Shown: positions 42,147 through 51,532 of the stretch, piece by piece | Position numbering within the stretch: the first letter of the stretch is position 1 | Layout: each line of letters starts with the position of its first letter | DNA from: PALSA-612 sp963742925 | GTDB taxonomy: Bacteria > Actinomycetota > Thermoleophilia > Gaiellales > Gaiellaceae | DNA: 64,000 nucleotides | Assembly: GCA_963742925.1 (NCBI GenBank) | Contig: CAVUNV010000007.1 | Location: 160,131-224,130, forward strand | Direction: 5' to 3' | Made by a program: the position numbers and the translations under genes | Notes under the pieces: generated by a model | The model's input: only the letters and a program-made list of their open reading frames with translations | The model's database searches: none | What the model was told of the DNA's origin: nothing

Positions 42147-43133
42147 CGCGACGGCTGATCGGGATCCTCGTGCTGGCGATCTCTGCGGTCGGCGCGGCCG
42201 CCGCGGCGATGCCGACGCGCCAGATTCCGCTTGCCGTCCCGCCGGCCCAGAGCGTGGCGATCGAGGCGATCAAGCTCGCCGGCGTCGGCACCGACACGAG
42301 GTTACGACTGTCGGGTGCCGCCGCTCCCGGGGCGACCGCTCTCGTGGCGAGAAGAGGGAACACGATCTTCGCCATCGTCGTCAACCGGACCGGCGTCAGG
42401 GCATCGACCACGCTCGGCAGCGTTCCGGGGGGCACGGCCGTCACCTCGAGAGGCCTCGCCGACATCGGCTCCGCATCGCCGCGGACACGCGCCGTGCTCC
42501 CGCGCACCGTCGGCACGTTCCTGGGCTGGAATCCACTTGCCTCGCCGAAGGCCGTCGCGGCCCAGGGGGTCACCGTCAGGGTCTACGACGCGCAGCATCC
42601 TCACGGGGCGGCCGGTGGGATCGGAGCTCGCCGTGCAGACCGTGGAGGACGCGAGCCAGCTGCTCCAGACATTGACAGCCTCCGTGCGCGACGACCTCTA
42701 CGAGCAGATCGACGAGACGTCGAGCTGCATCCTCGGCCGTGTTCGCTGCGGGAAATACGTGTTCAGCTTCAAGGGCCTGAAGGAGACGACCGTGCGTTCC
42801 GACCAGCCCGGCTTCCGGCTCACGACGCACTACACGGGCACGACCTGCGGGCGGACGATGCTCGGCCAACCCTGGAAGATCACGACGCAGAGCGGAAGCG
42901 ACCCGCCCGTGAGGCACACGGTCGACCTGGCGAAGACGAACGAGGTCTTTACGAGCTACGCGACGGTGAACGGAGTGGGATCGGGCACGGCGATCCACAA
43001 GCTCGGGCCCCAACCGGGCGCGTTCCCGGGGATGCAGGCGCTGGTCGACTCGACCGGTGTCTGGTCGTCCGACGCCGGCGGCCAGACGGTGCAGGTGAGC
43101 GTGACGAAGCTGCCGGCCGGCAAGACCTGCTGA
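42143..43133 (+). CDS. Secreted hypothetical protein (single frameshift)
   Basis: ATG 42143 overlaps the previous stop. Signal peptide RRLIGILVLAISAVGAAAAA; then IEAIKLAGVGTDTRLRLSGA and NTIFAIVVNRTGVRASTTLG. In the second frame (break at the G run 42605-42608, one extra G) come VGSELAVQTVEDASQLLQTL, FSFKGLKETTVRSDQPGFRL and VVSVTKLPAGKTC-type C-terminus. Cysteines at SSCILGRVRC and TTCG may form disulfides. No family recognised. Confidence 0.65.
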
Positions 43134-43156
43134 TGCACACCTTCCGGGCCGCCGGC

Positions 43157-43858
43157 CTACCCTGCTGAGACACGGGCCGACGCGCCGTCCAGCGCGTCGA
43201 GCGCTCCGTGCACGTCCACGAGCCGGCCGACGAAGATCGGCGTGTCGCGCTCGGTGTAGCGGCTCGCCTCCGACTCGCGCAGCGTCAGCATCAGATGCAT
43301 GAAGTCGGCCGGCTCGTCGCACTCGAACGCGGTCATGAACTCCTGGTCGTCGATCCCGAACGAGTAGGTCGTGTGATTGTGGATCGACGCGAACTCGTGG
43401 CCGATGCGCATGTGCTCGTCCATCGCCCGCTGCCGGTCGTCGAGCGGCAGCGAGTACCAGGGCCGCACCTTCACGAACGGGTAGACGACGAGATAGGGCG
43501 AGCCCTGCGGGACGATCTTCCGGGGCTTGCGCGCGTTCGTGTACTGCGAGGCCTTGGTCGTCGCCAGGTACGAGTACGGCGTGGAGAGCCAGCCGGCGAG
43601 CGGCGTCGCGTTCAACTCGGTGCCGAGCTCCTCGAGGTCGAGGTAGCGCTCGGTGATCTTCCACAGGAAGAAGTCGCAGTCGGGCCGGACTCCCACCGTC
43701 GAGTAGGCGCGCAGGTGCGTGTACCGGTCGGCCCAGGACTCGATGACCTCCGCGAACGCCTCCTTGCCTGCGAGCCGCTCCTCGACCGGCAGACGCCGCC
43801 AGGCCGGGTCGGCCTTGAAGAACGTGTAGGCGACGTACTGTCCGACCTCGGCGGCCAT
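43157..43858 (-). CDS. chdC: Coproheme decarboxylase ChdC (chlorite dismutase family)
   Basis: 233 aa. Family signatures: ATPLAGWLSTPYSYLATTKA, RKIVPQGSPYLVVYPFVKVR, PWYSLPLDDRQRAMDEHMRI (Tyr region and proximal His), and TTYSFGIDDQEFMTAFECDE. This is the HemQ/ChdC branch that converts iron-coproporphyrin III to heme b in actinobacteria and firmicutes. Stands alone between opposing secreted-protein genes; other heme genes are not in the window. Confidence 0.92.
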   Translation of the reverse strand: MAAEVGQYVAYTFFKADPAWRRLPVEERLAGKEAFAEVIESWADRYTHLRAYSTVGVRPDCDFFLWKITERYLDLEELGTELNATPLAGWLSTPYSYLATTKASQYTNARKPRKIVPQGSPYLVVYPFVKVRPWYSLPLDDRQRAMDEHMRIGHEFASIHNHTTYSFGIDDQEFMTAFECDEPADFMHLMLTLRESEASRYTERDTPIFVGRLVDVHGALDALDGASARVSAG

Positions 43859-43868
43859 GCCGCGGATG

Positions 43869-45342
43869 CTAGCCGGACGGGCTGGGGATGAGCAGAGGAT
43901 CGCTCTGCAGCTGCACCGGCGGGCCGGAGTTGACGGGCGCCACCACCCGAACCGTGAAGCGGTAGGGACCGGCGCGAACCCGCCGGGCCGGGAAGACGAC
44001 GCGGGTCGCCACCCCGGCGCTCAGGTGCGCGCTGACGGCGAGCGTCGTCGAGTTCTGGGGCATCTTCGCGAGACGGGCGTAGACGTTGCAGTCGATGTCA
44101 CAGGTCACCCTGAGCGTCAGCGGCACGCGCGCGAGGGCCTTACCCGACGGGTACACGATCTTCGCCTGCGGCGCCAGCTGGAGGCCCAGGCAGCGGGTGA
44201 TCACGCCGCCGGACACGTCGCGGATCGCCTTCTTCACGACGGGCAGGCCTGTCTTCGGTGTCCCGTCTGCGTAGTAGACGCCCGATTGCCACCCCGCCAG
44301 GATCGGCTCGTCGAAGGCGTGGAAGACGAAGAGCGTCTTCACGTTCGGCTGGCAGAACGCCAGCGCCAGGGCGTCGTGGTAGTAGCTGGCCTGCGTCGCC
44401 TCGTCGACCGGCTTCGTCGTCGCCGGCTCCGTGCCGCTGTAGAGCGAGGCCTTGGCCGGCGGGATCTGGCTCTCGACGCCGAACTCGCCGTAGACGATCG
44501 GCAGCCTCGAGCCGAGCTGGCCCGTGCCGTCGAACCCGGCGAGCGCGCCGGTCAGCTTCGCGTAGTCGGCAATCGCGATCGTCGCCGTCTTTGGATGCTG
44601 GAACGACGGCGGCAGGCTGGAGTTGTCCTCGTAGGCGTGCATGTCGAAGGCGTCCATGATCGGCTGGACGCGGCCGGTCGCCTTGTAGGCGGCGACGAGG
44701 TCGTTGACGAAGACGGTGGGGGAGTGGGTGTCCTTGCCGGTGCCCGGCCTGTCGATCCCGCGCGGAGCGAGGGCCCCGCCGATCACGTCGATCCGGGCCG
44801 AGACGCTCTTGAGCGCGTCGTATGTCGTGGCCAGCAGTGACTCGTAGGCCGTGGCGGCAGCGTCGCTCCCGTCGAGCGCGAACTGCGGGAGCCAGAAGCG
44901 GTTGTTGTTCGGCTCGTTGCCGATCATGAACTCGGTGATCGACGGGTACCGGCGCGCGATCGAGGCGGTGAAGGCGGCGAAATCGGCCTGTTCGGCCGGC
45001 GTCAGCGGCGTCGTGCGGCTGCCCGCGTTCAGCACCGCCGACGTAGACCTTGATCGAGTCGAGCGTGGCGGCGCCGGTCACCGCCGCCAGGCGGCCCCGC
45101 TGGACCGCGTTCGGTGCCCGTTGACCCGGCACCCAGATCTCCGTGATCCGCACGGCGCCGAAGCCGGCCAGGCGGAGCAGATCGAGCTTCGCCTTCGCGG
45201 CCGCGAGGTTGTCCTGCTGGACCACGTCCTCCGCTGCGCCGACGACCATGGTCGGCCCACCGGCGTGCGCAGGCCCGGCGGCGACGGCGGCCAGCAGAGC
45301 CAGCGGGGCCAGCAGGGCCACCGCGGCGAGAAAGCGGCGCAT
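43869..45342 (-). CDS. Secreted glycoside hydrolase-like protein (single frameshift)
   Basis: ATG 45342; signal peptide FLAAVALLAPLALLAAVAAG. Barrel features: LLRLAGFGAVRITEIWVPGQ, then after the break near 45036 (an extra base in a C/G run) LNAGSRTTPLTPAEQADFAA, FMIGNEPNNNRFWLPQF (acid/base Glu), FDMHAYEDNSS, LPIVYGEFGVESQIP (nucleophile Glu) and LFVFHAFDEP. A beta-sandwich domain ends it. Same GH-A plan as 39071-40486 but only distantly similar, so two exported glycosidases lie within 6 kb. Confidence 0.82.
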
Positions 45343-45377
45343 GGTGGCCAAAGTAGCCACGGCTATGTTAGGGGCGG

Positions 45378-47234
45378 GTGAAATCACGGCTCGAGGCCCA
45401 GCTGAAAGGACTGCCGGCACGGCCCGGCGTCTACGTCTTTCGCGACGAGAGCGGCTCCGTCCTCTATATCGGCAAGGCGAAGTCGCTGCGGTCGCGCGTA
45501 CGCAGCTACTTCCAGAAGGGCCGGGGCGGCGCCAGGCTCGGGACCATGCAGCTCGTCGAACGGATCGCCGACGTCGAGACGATCGTGACCGGAACAGAGG
45601 TCGAGGCGCTCCACCTGGAGCAGAACCTGGTCAAGCGCCACCGTCCGCCGTTCAACGTCCGCCTCCGTGACGACAAGTCGTTTCCGTATATCGCCGTCAC
45701 GGTCGAGGACGAGTACCCACGGGTCATGTTCACGCGGGAGCGTCACCGTCGCGGCGTCGTCTACTTCGGCCCGTACGCGAACGCGAAGAAGGTGCGCGAG
45801 ACGCTCGACGTCTTGAACCGCGTGTTCAAGTTCCGGCCCTGCGAGGGCCCCAGGCCGGGCCGTCACTCGGGGATCCCCTGCCTCGACTACCACATCGACC
45901 GTTGCCTGGCGCCGTGCGTCGGCTACGTCTCCGAGGCCGACTACGCCGCTGTCATCGACGGCGTGATCGGGTTCCTGGAGGGGGACACGCGCACGATCGT
46001 CCGCGAGCTGGAGGCGCAGATGCAGACGGCGGCCGCGGCCGAGCGCTTCGAGGACGCCGCCCGCTATCGGAACCGGCTGTTCTCGATCCGGCACCTCGCC
46101 GAGCGGCAGGCCGCCGACCGGCGGACGGTCGGGACGGTGGACGTGGTCGGGCTCGCCGTCGAGGGCGACGCGGCCGCGGTCCAGGTCTTCCCGCTGCGCG
46201 ACGGCAAGCTGATCGACCGCTACAGCTTCCACCTCGAGAACGTCGCCGGGCAGGAGGTCGCGACGCTCATCGAGACCTTCTGCCTCGAGTACTACGGCTC
46301 CTCGCCGAGCGTCCCACCCGAGATCCTCGTGCCGGGGGCGGCCGGCGACACGTCCGCGCTCGCGGCGTTCCTCTCCCAGCGGCGCGGCTCCCGCGTCGAG
46401 GTGAGGACGCCGGAGCGCGGCGAGAAGCGGAGGCTGCTCGAGCTCGCCGAGCAGAACGCCGGGCTGGCGCTCGCGTCGGCTGCGCTCGCGTCCGAACAGC
46501 GCCGCGCCCGGCGCGTGGCAGCGCTGGAGGAGCTTCGCGAGGCCCTGAACCTGGAGAGCCTGCCGATCCGCATCGAATGCTTCGACGTCTCGACGATCCA
46601 GGGCTCGGCCACGGTCGCCTCGATGGTCGTGTTCGAGGACGCCGTTCCGAAGAAGGCGCACTACCGCAAGTTCTCGGTGAGGAGCCTCGACGGGCAGGAC
46701 GACTTCGCGGCGATGGCCGAGGTGGTCTCGCGCCGGTTCGCCCGCGCCGGCGGCTCACCGGCCGATGCCGACTACGACGAGGGCTTCGCCGCCGTCCCGA
46801 ACCTGGTCGTGGTCGACGGCGGCAGGGGCCAGCTGTCCGCGGCGCTCGACTCCATGCACCGCTACGACCTGGCCCGCGTCGCCGTCATCGCACTGGCGAA
46901 GCGAGAAGAGGAGGTGTTCGTGCCGGGCCGGGCGAAGCCCGTGCTGCTCGATCGCTCCTCGGCCGGTCTGCAGCTCCTGCAGCGGCTCCGCGACGAGGCG
47001 CACCGGTTCGCGCTCGGCTACCACCGCACCCGGCGCAGCGCCGAGGCACGCGAGTCGATCTTCGACGAGCTCACCGGAGTGGGCCCCGCTCGCCGCCGCG
47101 CGCTGATCCAGCACTTCGGCTCCGCGGAGCGCTTTCTCGGGGCCACGCAGGAGGAGCTCGAAGGCGTGCCCGGGATCCCGCAGAAGACCGCGCGCGCCAT
47201 TTACGCGCAACTGCACAAGGCAGGACGCGCCTAG
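45378..47234 (+). CDS. uvrC: UvrABC system protein C
   Basis: 618 aa from GTG 45378. GIY-YIG domain (RPGVYVFRDESGSVLYIGKA, then SLRSRVRSYFQ), cysteine segment (GIPCLDYHIDRCLAPCVGYV), UVR motif (FEDAARYRNRLFSI), RNase H-like C-terminal nuclease (IECFDVSTIQGSATVASMVV) and tandem helix-hairpin-helix (LTGVGPARRRALIQHFGSAE). Makes both incisions in nucleotide excision repair with UvrB. Complete. Confidence 0.97.
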   Translation: MKSRLEAQLKGLPARPGVYVFRDESGSVLYIGKAKSLRSRVRSYFQKGRGGARLGTMQLVERIADVETIVTGTEVEALHLEQNLVKRHRPPFNVRLRDDKSFPYIAVTVEDEYPRVMFTRERHRRGVVYFGPYANAKKVRETLDVLNRVFKFRPCEGPRPGRHSGIPCLDYHIDRCLAPCVGYVSEADYAAVIDGVIGFLEGDTRTIVRELEAQMQTAAAAERFEDAARYRNRLFSIRHLAERQAADRRTVGTVDVVGLAVEGDAAAVQVFPLRDGKLIDRYSFHLENVAGQEVATLIETFCLEYYGSSPSVPPEILVPGAAGDTSALAAFLSQRRGSRVEVRTPERGEKRRLLELAEQNAGLALASAALASEQRRARRVAALEELREALNLESLPIRIECFDVSTIQGSATVASMVVFEDAVPKKAHYRKFSVRSLDGQDDFAAMAEVVSRRFARAGGSPADADYDEGFAAVPNLVVVDGGRGQLSAALDSMHRYDLARVAVIALAKREEEVFVPGRAKPVLLDRSSAGLQLLQRLRDEAHRFALGYHRTRRSAEARESIFDELTGVGPARRRALIQHFGSAERFLGATQEELEGVPGIPQKTARAIYAQLHKAGRA

Positions 47235-47235
47235 G

Positions 47236-47931
47236 ATGCGTCCGATGCGCCGGTTCCTGTCGCTGCTGGTCCTGGTCCCGCTGGCCGCGGCCGCGTGCGG
47301 TAGCGGAGGCGGCAAGAAGGCGACGACGGCTACGACCGCTGCCCCGGACCCGGGCAAGGCAGCGGTGGCGGCATTGCTCCAGGCAGCGGCAAGCAACAAC
47401 ACCAAGGCCCTTTGGAATCTTCTCTCCAAGCCGTCGCAACGACGTCTAGGCCCGACGTTCGCCGCTTTCCGCACGCACGCCGCTCCGCAGATCGAGCAGG
47501 CGCTCAAGCCGTTCGAGAACAAGTCGGTTCGACCGTTCATCTCTCAGAGCGTCTCGCAGCAATTCGGCATCGTGGCGGTTCGCAGCGGCGCGCGGGCGCT
47601 GGCCTTTCCGCTCCGGAACGAGAACAAGGCGTGGAAGATCGAGACGCCGGGACCGATCCAGATCCAGATCCTCGGCCCGCAGCCCGGCTCACGCGGTCCT
47701 GTCGCGCAGATCGGCGCGGAGGTGCGCTCGCCTGGAGTGCTCGGCGACGCGATCGTGTTCGTCGACGGCAAGGCCGTCCGTCCGAATCTGACGCCGACCT
47801 CGAAGAACGCGACCGTCTTCGCCAACCTCTCACCGGCGCTACCTGCCGGCGGGCACATCGCCGTGGTCTACGCCGAGGAGGGGAGCAACGCGAGCGCCCT
47901 GGCGTGGACGTTTACGGCGACGAAGCCCTAG
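47236..47931 (+). CDS. Lipoprotein
   Basis: 231 aa, 2 nt after uvrC. RRFLSLLVLVPLAAAACGSG has a lipobox with the acylated Cys, followed by a low-complexity linker (GKKATTATTAAPDPG). The domain has LLQAAASNNTKALWNLLSKP, FGIVAVRSGARALAFPLRNE and ending VVYAEEGSNASALAWTFTAT. No family recognised. Exported and membrane-anchored. Confidence 0.8.
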   Translation: MRPMRRFLSLLVLVPLAAAACGSGGGKKATTATTAAPDPGKAAVAALLQAAASNNTKALWNLLSKPSQRRLGPTFAAFRTHAAPQIEQALKPFENKSVRPFISQSVSQQFGIVAVRSGARALAFPLRNENKAWKIETPGPIQIQILGPQPGSRGPVAQIGAEVRSPGVLGDAIVFVDGKAVRPNLTPTSKNATVFANLSPALPAGGHIAVVYAEEGSNASALAWTFTATKP

Positions 47932-48052
47932 AGGTGTGACGGCACTACGAGGACGGCGACCGTCAGCCAGCCGATTGCGACGACGAGAAAGCGCATGTCT
48001 TCGAAGGTATCGGCAGCATCTGAGCTTGCCGTGAGACCCAAGTAAGGGTTCG

Positions 48053-49714
48053 TTAAGCGCTGCCGCCCGGCTGCCCCGGGGCGTCGTCGGGCGCCAGGAA
48101 CGGATACCGGTAGTCGGTCGGCGGCACGAACGTCTCCTTGACCGTGCGGGGGCTGACCCAGCGGATCAGGTTCCACATCGAGCCGGCCTTGTCGTTCGTC
48201 CCCGAAGCGCGGCCGCCGCCGAACGGCTGCTGGCCGACAACGGCGCCGGTCGGCTTGTCGTTCACGTAGAAGTTGCCGGCCGCGTACTGGAGCTTCTCCG
48301 CCGCCTCGTCGATCGCGGCGCGGTCGCGCGCGAAGACGGCGCCTGTCAGCCCGTACGGCGAGGTCGTGTCGACGAGCTCCAGCGTCTCGTCCCACTGCGA
48401 GTCCGGATAGACGTAGGCCGTGACGATCGGGCCGAACAGCTCGTCACGGAGCAGCCGGTCGCGCGGGTCGGTCGTCTCGATCACGGTCGGCTGGACGAAG
48501 AAGCCCTCCGCGTCGTCGGTCGTCCCGCCCGCGACGATGCTGCGGCCGTTCGACCGGGCCTCCTCGATCGCCTCCTTGTGGATCTGGAACGCCTTGTCGT
48601 CGATGACCGCGCCCATGAAGTTCTCGAAGTTCGCAACGTCGCCGACCTTGAGCTCGGCGACGCGATCGGCCAGCTCGCCACGCATCTCGCCCCACATCGA
48701 CTCGGGGATGTAGATGCGCGACGCGGCCGAGCATTTCTGTCCCTGGTACTCGAACGACCCGCGCAGCACCGCTGTCACGACGGCGGCCGCGTCGGCGGAC
48801 GGATGCGCGACGATGAAGTCCTTGCCACCCGTCTCTCCGACGATCCGCGGGTAGCTGCGGTAGCGGTCGATGCTCTGGCCGATCGTTCTCCACATGTCCT
48901 GGAAGACGGCCGTCGAGCCCGTGAAGTGGACACCCGCCAGATCGGGGCTTGCCAGGGCGGGATCGCCGATCGCGGCTCCGTGCCCGTAGACGAGGTTGAT
49001 CACGCCGTCCGGAAGGCCGGCCTCGTGCAGGACGCGCATCACGAAGTGCGCCGAGTACGCCGCGGTCGTGGCGGGCTTCCACACCACGGTGTTGCCCATC
49101 AGGGCCGGGCTGGCCGGCAGGTTGCCGCCGATCGCCGTGAAGTTGAACGGCGTCACCGCGAAGATGAAGCCCTCCAGCGGACGGTACTCCAACCGGTTCC
49201 AGACGCCCGCCGACGATGTCGGTTGCTCCTCGTAGATCCGCCTCATGTAGTGCACGTTGAAGCGCCAGAAGTCGGCAAGCTCGCACGCGGCGTCGATCTC
49301 GGCCTGGTGGGCAGTCTTCGACTGGCCGAGCATCGTGGCGGCGACGAGAGTCGAGCGCCACGGCCCCGCGAGCAGGTCGGCGGCACGCAGGAAGACGGCC
49401 GCGCGCTCCTCCCACGGCGTCCGCGACCAGTCGTGCCATGCCTCGGCGGCAGCCTTGATCGACTGCTCGACCTCGGCCGGCCCACCCTCGTGGACATCCG
49501 CGAGGACGTGGCTCTTCCGGTGCGGCATGACGGCTTCGAACGTCGTGCCCGTGCGACTTTCCCGACCCCCGATCACGCACGGGATCTCGATCCGCTCGGC
49601 CTGCATCTCGTCGAGACGCCCGCGTAGCTCGGCTCGCTCGGGCGTACCCGGCGCGTAGGAGCGGACGGCCTCGTTCTCGGCGGGCGGGAGGTCGAAGATG
49701 CCGTGCGCGCTCAC
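48053..49714 (-). CDS. pruA: L-glutamate gamma-semialdehyde (P5C) dehydrogenase
   Basis: 553 aa. Aldehyde dehydrogenase superfamily with VTPFNFTAIGGNLPASPALM, NTVVWKPATTAAYSAHFVMR, VHFTGSTAVFQDMW, VGETGGKDFIVAHPSADA (catalytic Glu) and FEYQGQKCSAASRIYIPESM (catalytic Cys), as in the RocA/PruA1 branch. It oxidises glutamate semialdehyde to glutamate in proline and arginine breakdown. No proline dehydrogenase is adjacent. Confidence 0.93.
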   Translation of the reverse strand: MSAHGIFDLPPAENEAVRSYAPGTPERAELRGRLDEMQAERIEIPCVIGGRESRTGTTFEAVMPHRKSHVLADVHEGGPAEVEQSIKAAAEAWHDWSRTPWEERAAVFLRAADLLAGPWRSTLVAATMLGQSKTAHQAEIDAACELADFWRFNVHYMRRIYEEQPTSSAGVWNRLEYRPLEGFIFAVTPFNFTAIGGNLPASPALMGNTVVWKPATTAAYSAHFVMRVLHEAGLPDGVINLVYGHGAAIGDPALASPDLAGVHFTGSTAVFQDMWRTIGQSIDRYRSYPRIVGETGGKDFIVAHPSADAAAVVTAVLRGSFEYQGQKCSAASRIYIPESMWGEMRGELADRVAELKVGDVANFENFMGAVIDDKAFQIHKEAIEEARSNGRSIVAGGTTDDAEGFFVQPTVIETTDPRDRLLRDELFGPIVTAYVYPDSQWDETLELVDTTSPYGLTGAVFARDRAAIDEAAEKLQYAAGNFYVNDKPTGAVVGQQPFGGGRASGTNDKAGSMWNLIRWVSPRTVKETFVPPTDYRYPFLAPDDAPGQPGGSA

Positions 49715-49775
49715 AGCGCGATTCTAAGTGCGGGGCGGCGGCGGGGCGGTGCGGGTCGCTTCTAGGATGCGGTGA

Positions 49776-50321
49776 GTGGCTGTCAGCGAGGTCGGCTACG
49801 ACGTGGACGGCTGGGGAACCGGCCTGCTCTGGTTTGCCGACGGGCTGCTCGTGTGGCACGAGCTCCCGAGCCCTCGAATTGACTCCATACCGCCCGGGGC
49901 ACCCCAGCCCACCACCCGGTTTTATCGTAACGAGGAAGGTGTGACGCGTGTGAAACGCGATCGTGCCGAAAGCGTGACGATTTCACGGGTCGTCGCGCGG
50001 CTCCGGCGCTACTTCACCGGGGAGCGAGTCGGCTTCGACGACCTCGCCATCGACCTCGACTGGTGCACGCCGTTCCAGCGCGCCGTCGCGGACACGCTGC
50101 GGGCAGTGCCACACGGAGAGGTCGTCACCTACGGCGAGCTCGCGGCCCTGGCCGGCTATCCGAATGCCCAGCGGGCCGCCGGGACATTCTGCGCCCACAA
50201 TCGGATCCCGCTCGTGATCCCGTGCCATCGCGTCGTCTCGGCGGACGGCATCGGCTCCTACGGCTCGCTGGGTGAGGGCTTCAAGCGGCGACTGCTCACG
50301 CTCGAGGGCGTCGAGATCTAG
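49776..50321 (+). CDS. ogt: Methylated-DNA--protein-cysteine methyltransferase
   Basis: 181 aa from GTG 49776. CTPFQRAVADTLRAVPHGEV, TYGELAALAGYPNAQRAAGT and the active-site PCHRV in IPLVIPCHRVVSADGIGSYG, with the Cys that accepts alkyl groups from O6-alkylguanine. The N-terminal ~65 residues are a short poorly conserved domain. DNA repair, single-turnover. Confidence 0.93.
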   Translation: MAVSEVGYDVDGWGTGLLWFADGLLVWHELPSPRIDSIPPGAPQPTTRFYRNEEGVTRVKRDRAESVTISRVVARLRRYFTGERVGFDDLAIDLDWCTPFQRAVADTLRAVPHGEVVTYGELAALAGYPNAQRAAGTFCAHNRIPLVIPCHRVVSADGIGSYGSLGEGFKRRLLTLEGVEI

Positions 50322-50325
50322 CCAT

Positions 50326-50539
50326 GGTTGATGCCATGAGATCGTGCTCCTCGGGGCGTGAGCCGGCTGCTCTGGGGCGCGGCGGCGTGACGTTGCCGAT
50401 ACCCGTAGGTGTATCGGTGGCGGCGCGGCGGCGTGAAGCGGACGCTTGGTGGAGGCCGGCTCCGCCGGCATCCGACAGGCGGGAGCGGCCCAGACACGCC
50501 AGAGCGCGCAGCCGAGCTCGCGAGATCATGGCATCACCC
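50326..50539 (+). ncRNA. Candidate structured RNA or leader upstream of whiA
   Basis: About 210 nt closed by complementary ends: ggttgatgccatga (50326-50339) pairs with tcatggcatcaccc (50526-50539), including 11 uninterrupted base pairs. Internal stems include gatac/gtatc (50398-50415) and gccgg/ccggc (50456-50470). No coding signal in any frame. No known family (RNase P, tmRNA, 6S, SRP) is recognised. May be a small RNA or a whiA leader. Confidence 0.45.
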
Positions 50540-50547
50540 ATCTAGCC

Positions 50548-51468
50548 GTGTGGAGCTCGGAGGAGATCCGCCAGGAGCTCGCCCGCGTCGCCCCGACCCG
50601 GCGCTGCGACCGGCTCGCCGAGCTGTCGGCCCTGGCGCACACCGCCGGCAGCCTCCACCTGCGCGGACAGGGGGCGATCGCGCTCCACCTCGACCTGGGG
50701 AGCTCCGCGGTCGCGCGCCGCGCCTTCCAGCTCCTGCGCGAGCTGGGCGTCGAGTCGGAGATCCGCACCTACCGGCAGCGGGCATTCGGCAAACCGACGC
50801 GCTACCAGCTCCACGTCGTCGGATCGCCGGCGGCGCGCGCCGTTCTGGCCGAGGCCGGCATCGTCTCGCAGACAGGGGCTCCGCTGCTTCGGCCGCCGAA
50901 GCGAGTCGTCGGCCGGGAGTGCTGCCGAGCGGCGTACGTGCGCGGAGCGCTGCTCGGTGCCGGGTCGGTCAGCGGGCCGCGCTCGCCGCATCTCGAAGTG
51001 CGCTGCGCGTCGATCGAGGCGGCCGAGCTTCTGGTTCGACTCGCCGCGCTGGACGACATCGCGCTCCAGGCGCGGGACCGCGGCCGCCACGCCGTCGCCT
51101 ACGCGAAGGGCGCCGACGCGATCGCCGAGACGCTGGCGCTCGCGGGCGCAAGCGACGCGGCCCTGGTCGTGGACGAGCACGCGGTCGTCGGTGCCGCACG
51201 TGCGCACGCGAACCGGCTCACGAACGCCGACCAGGCCAACCTGATCCGGGCCAGCCGCGCCGCGCACGCGCAGCTGCAGGCGGTGCGGCGGCTTACGGCT
51301 GAAGGCAGGCTCGAAACGCTGCCCGTCCAGCTACGGGAGATCGCCGACCTCCGCGTGCGCTTCCCGTCGCTGTCGCTGCGGGAGCTCGCCGCGAAGTGCC
51401 GCCCGCCGGCCACGAAAGCCGCTGCCCATCGAAGGCTGGCGCGCCTCCGCCGGCTGGCAGAGCCCTAG
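50548..51468 (+). CDS. whiA: WhiA-type DNA-binding protein
   Basis: 306 aa from GTG 50548, inside normal WhiA size. LAGLIDADG-like N-terminal half (RLAELSALAHTAGSLHLRGQ, ECCRAAYVRGALLGAGSVSG, PHLEVRCASIEAAELLVRLA) and the C-terminal helix-turn-helix ending (NLIRASRAAHAQLQAVRRLT, LREIADLRVRFPSLSLRELA, TKAAAHRRLARLRRLA). Regulates division or differentiation genes in actinobacteria. Located just before gap-pgk-tpi, the usual actinobacterial order; rapZ and yvcK are not upstream. Confidence 0.92.
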   Translation: MWSSEEIRQELARVAPTRRCDRLAELSALAHTAGSLHLRGQGAIALHLDLGSSAVARRAFQLLRELGVESEIRTYRQRAFGKPTRYQLHVVGSPAARAVLAEAGIVSQTGAPLLRPPKRVVGRECCRAAYVRGALLGAGSVSGPRSPHLEVRCASIEAAELLVRLAALDDIALQARDRGRHAVAYAKGADAIAETLALAGASDAALVVDEHAVVGAARAHANRLTNADQANLIRASRAAHAQLQAVRRLTAEGRLETLPVQLREIADLRVRFPSLSLRELAAKCRPPATKAAAHRRLARLRRLAEP

Positions 51469-51532
51469 GGCGGCCGAGCTGTAACCCGGCGATAGACTCG
51501 TGAGCGGAATCGAGACCGGGGGAGATTGAGGA

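Noticed and set aside
45384..46661. Long minus-strand ORF opposite uvrC
   Set aside because: Shadow of a complete uvrC; composition not protein-like.
50326..50539. RNase P RNA, tmRNA, 6S or SRP RNA as identity of the structured stretch
   Set aside because: None of the conserved cores of those RNAs could be read in the sequence.
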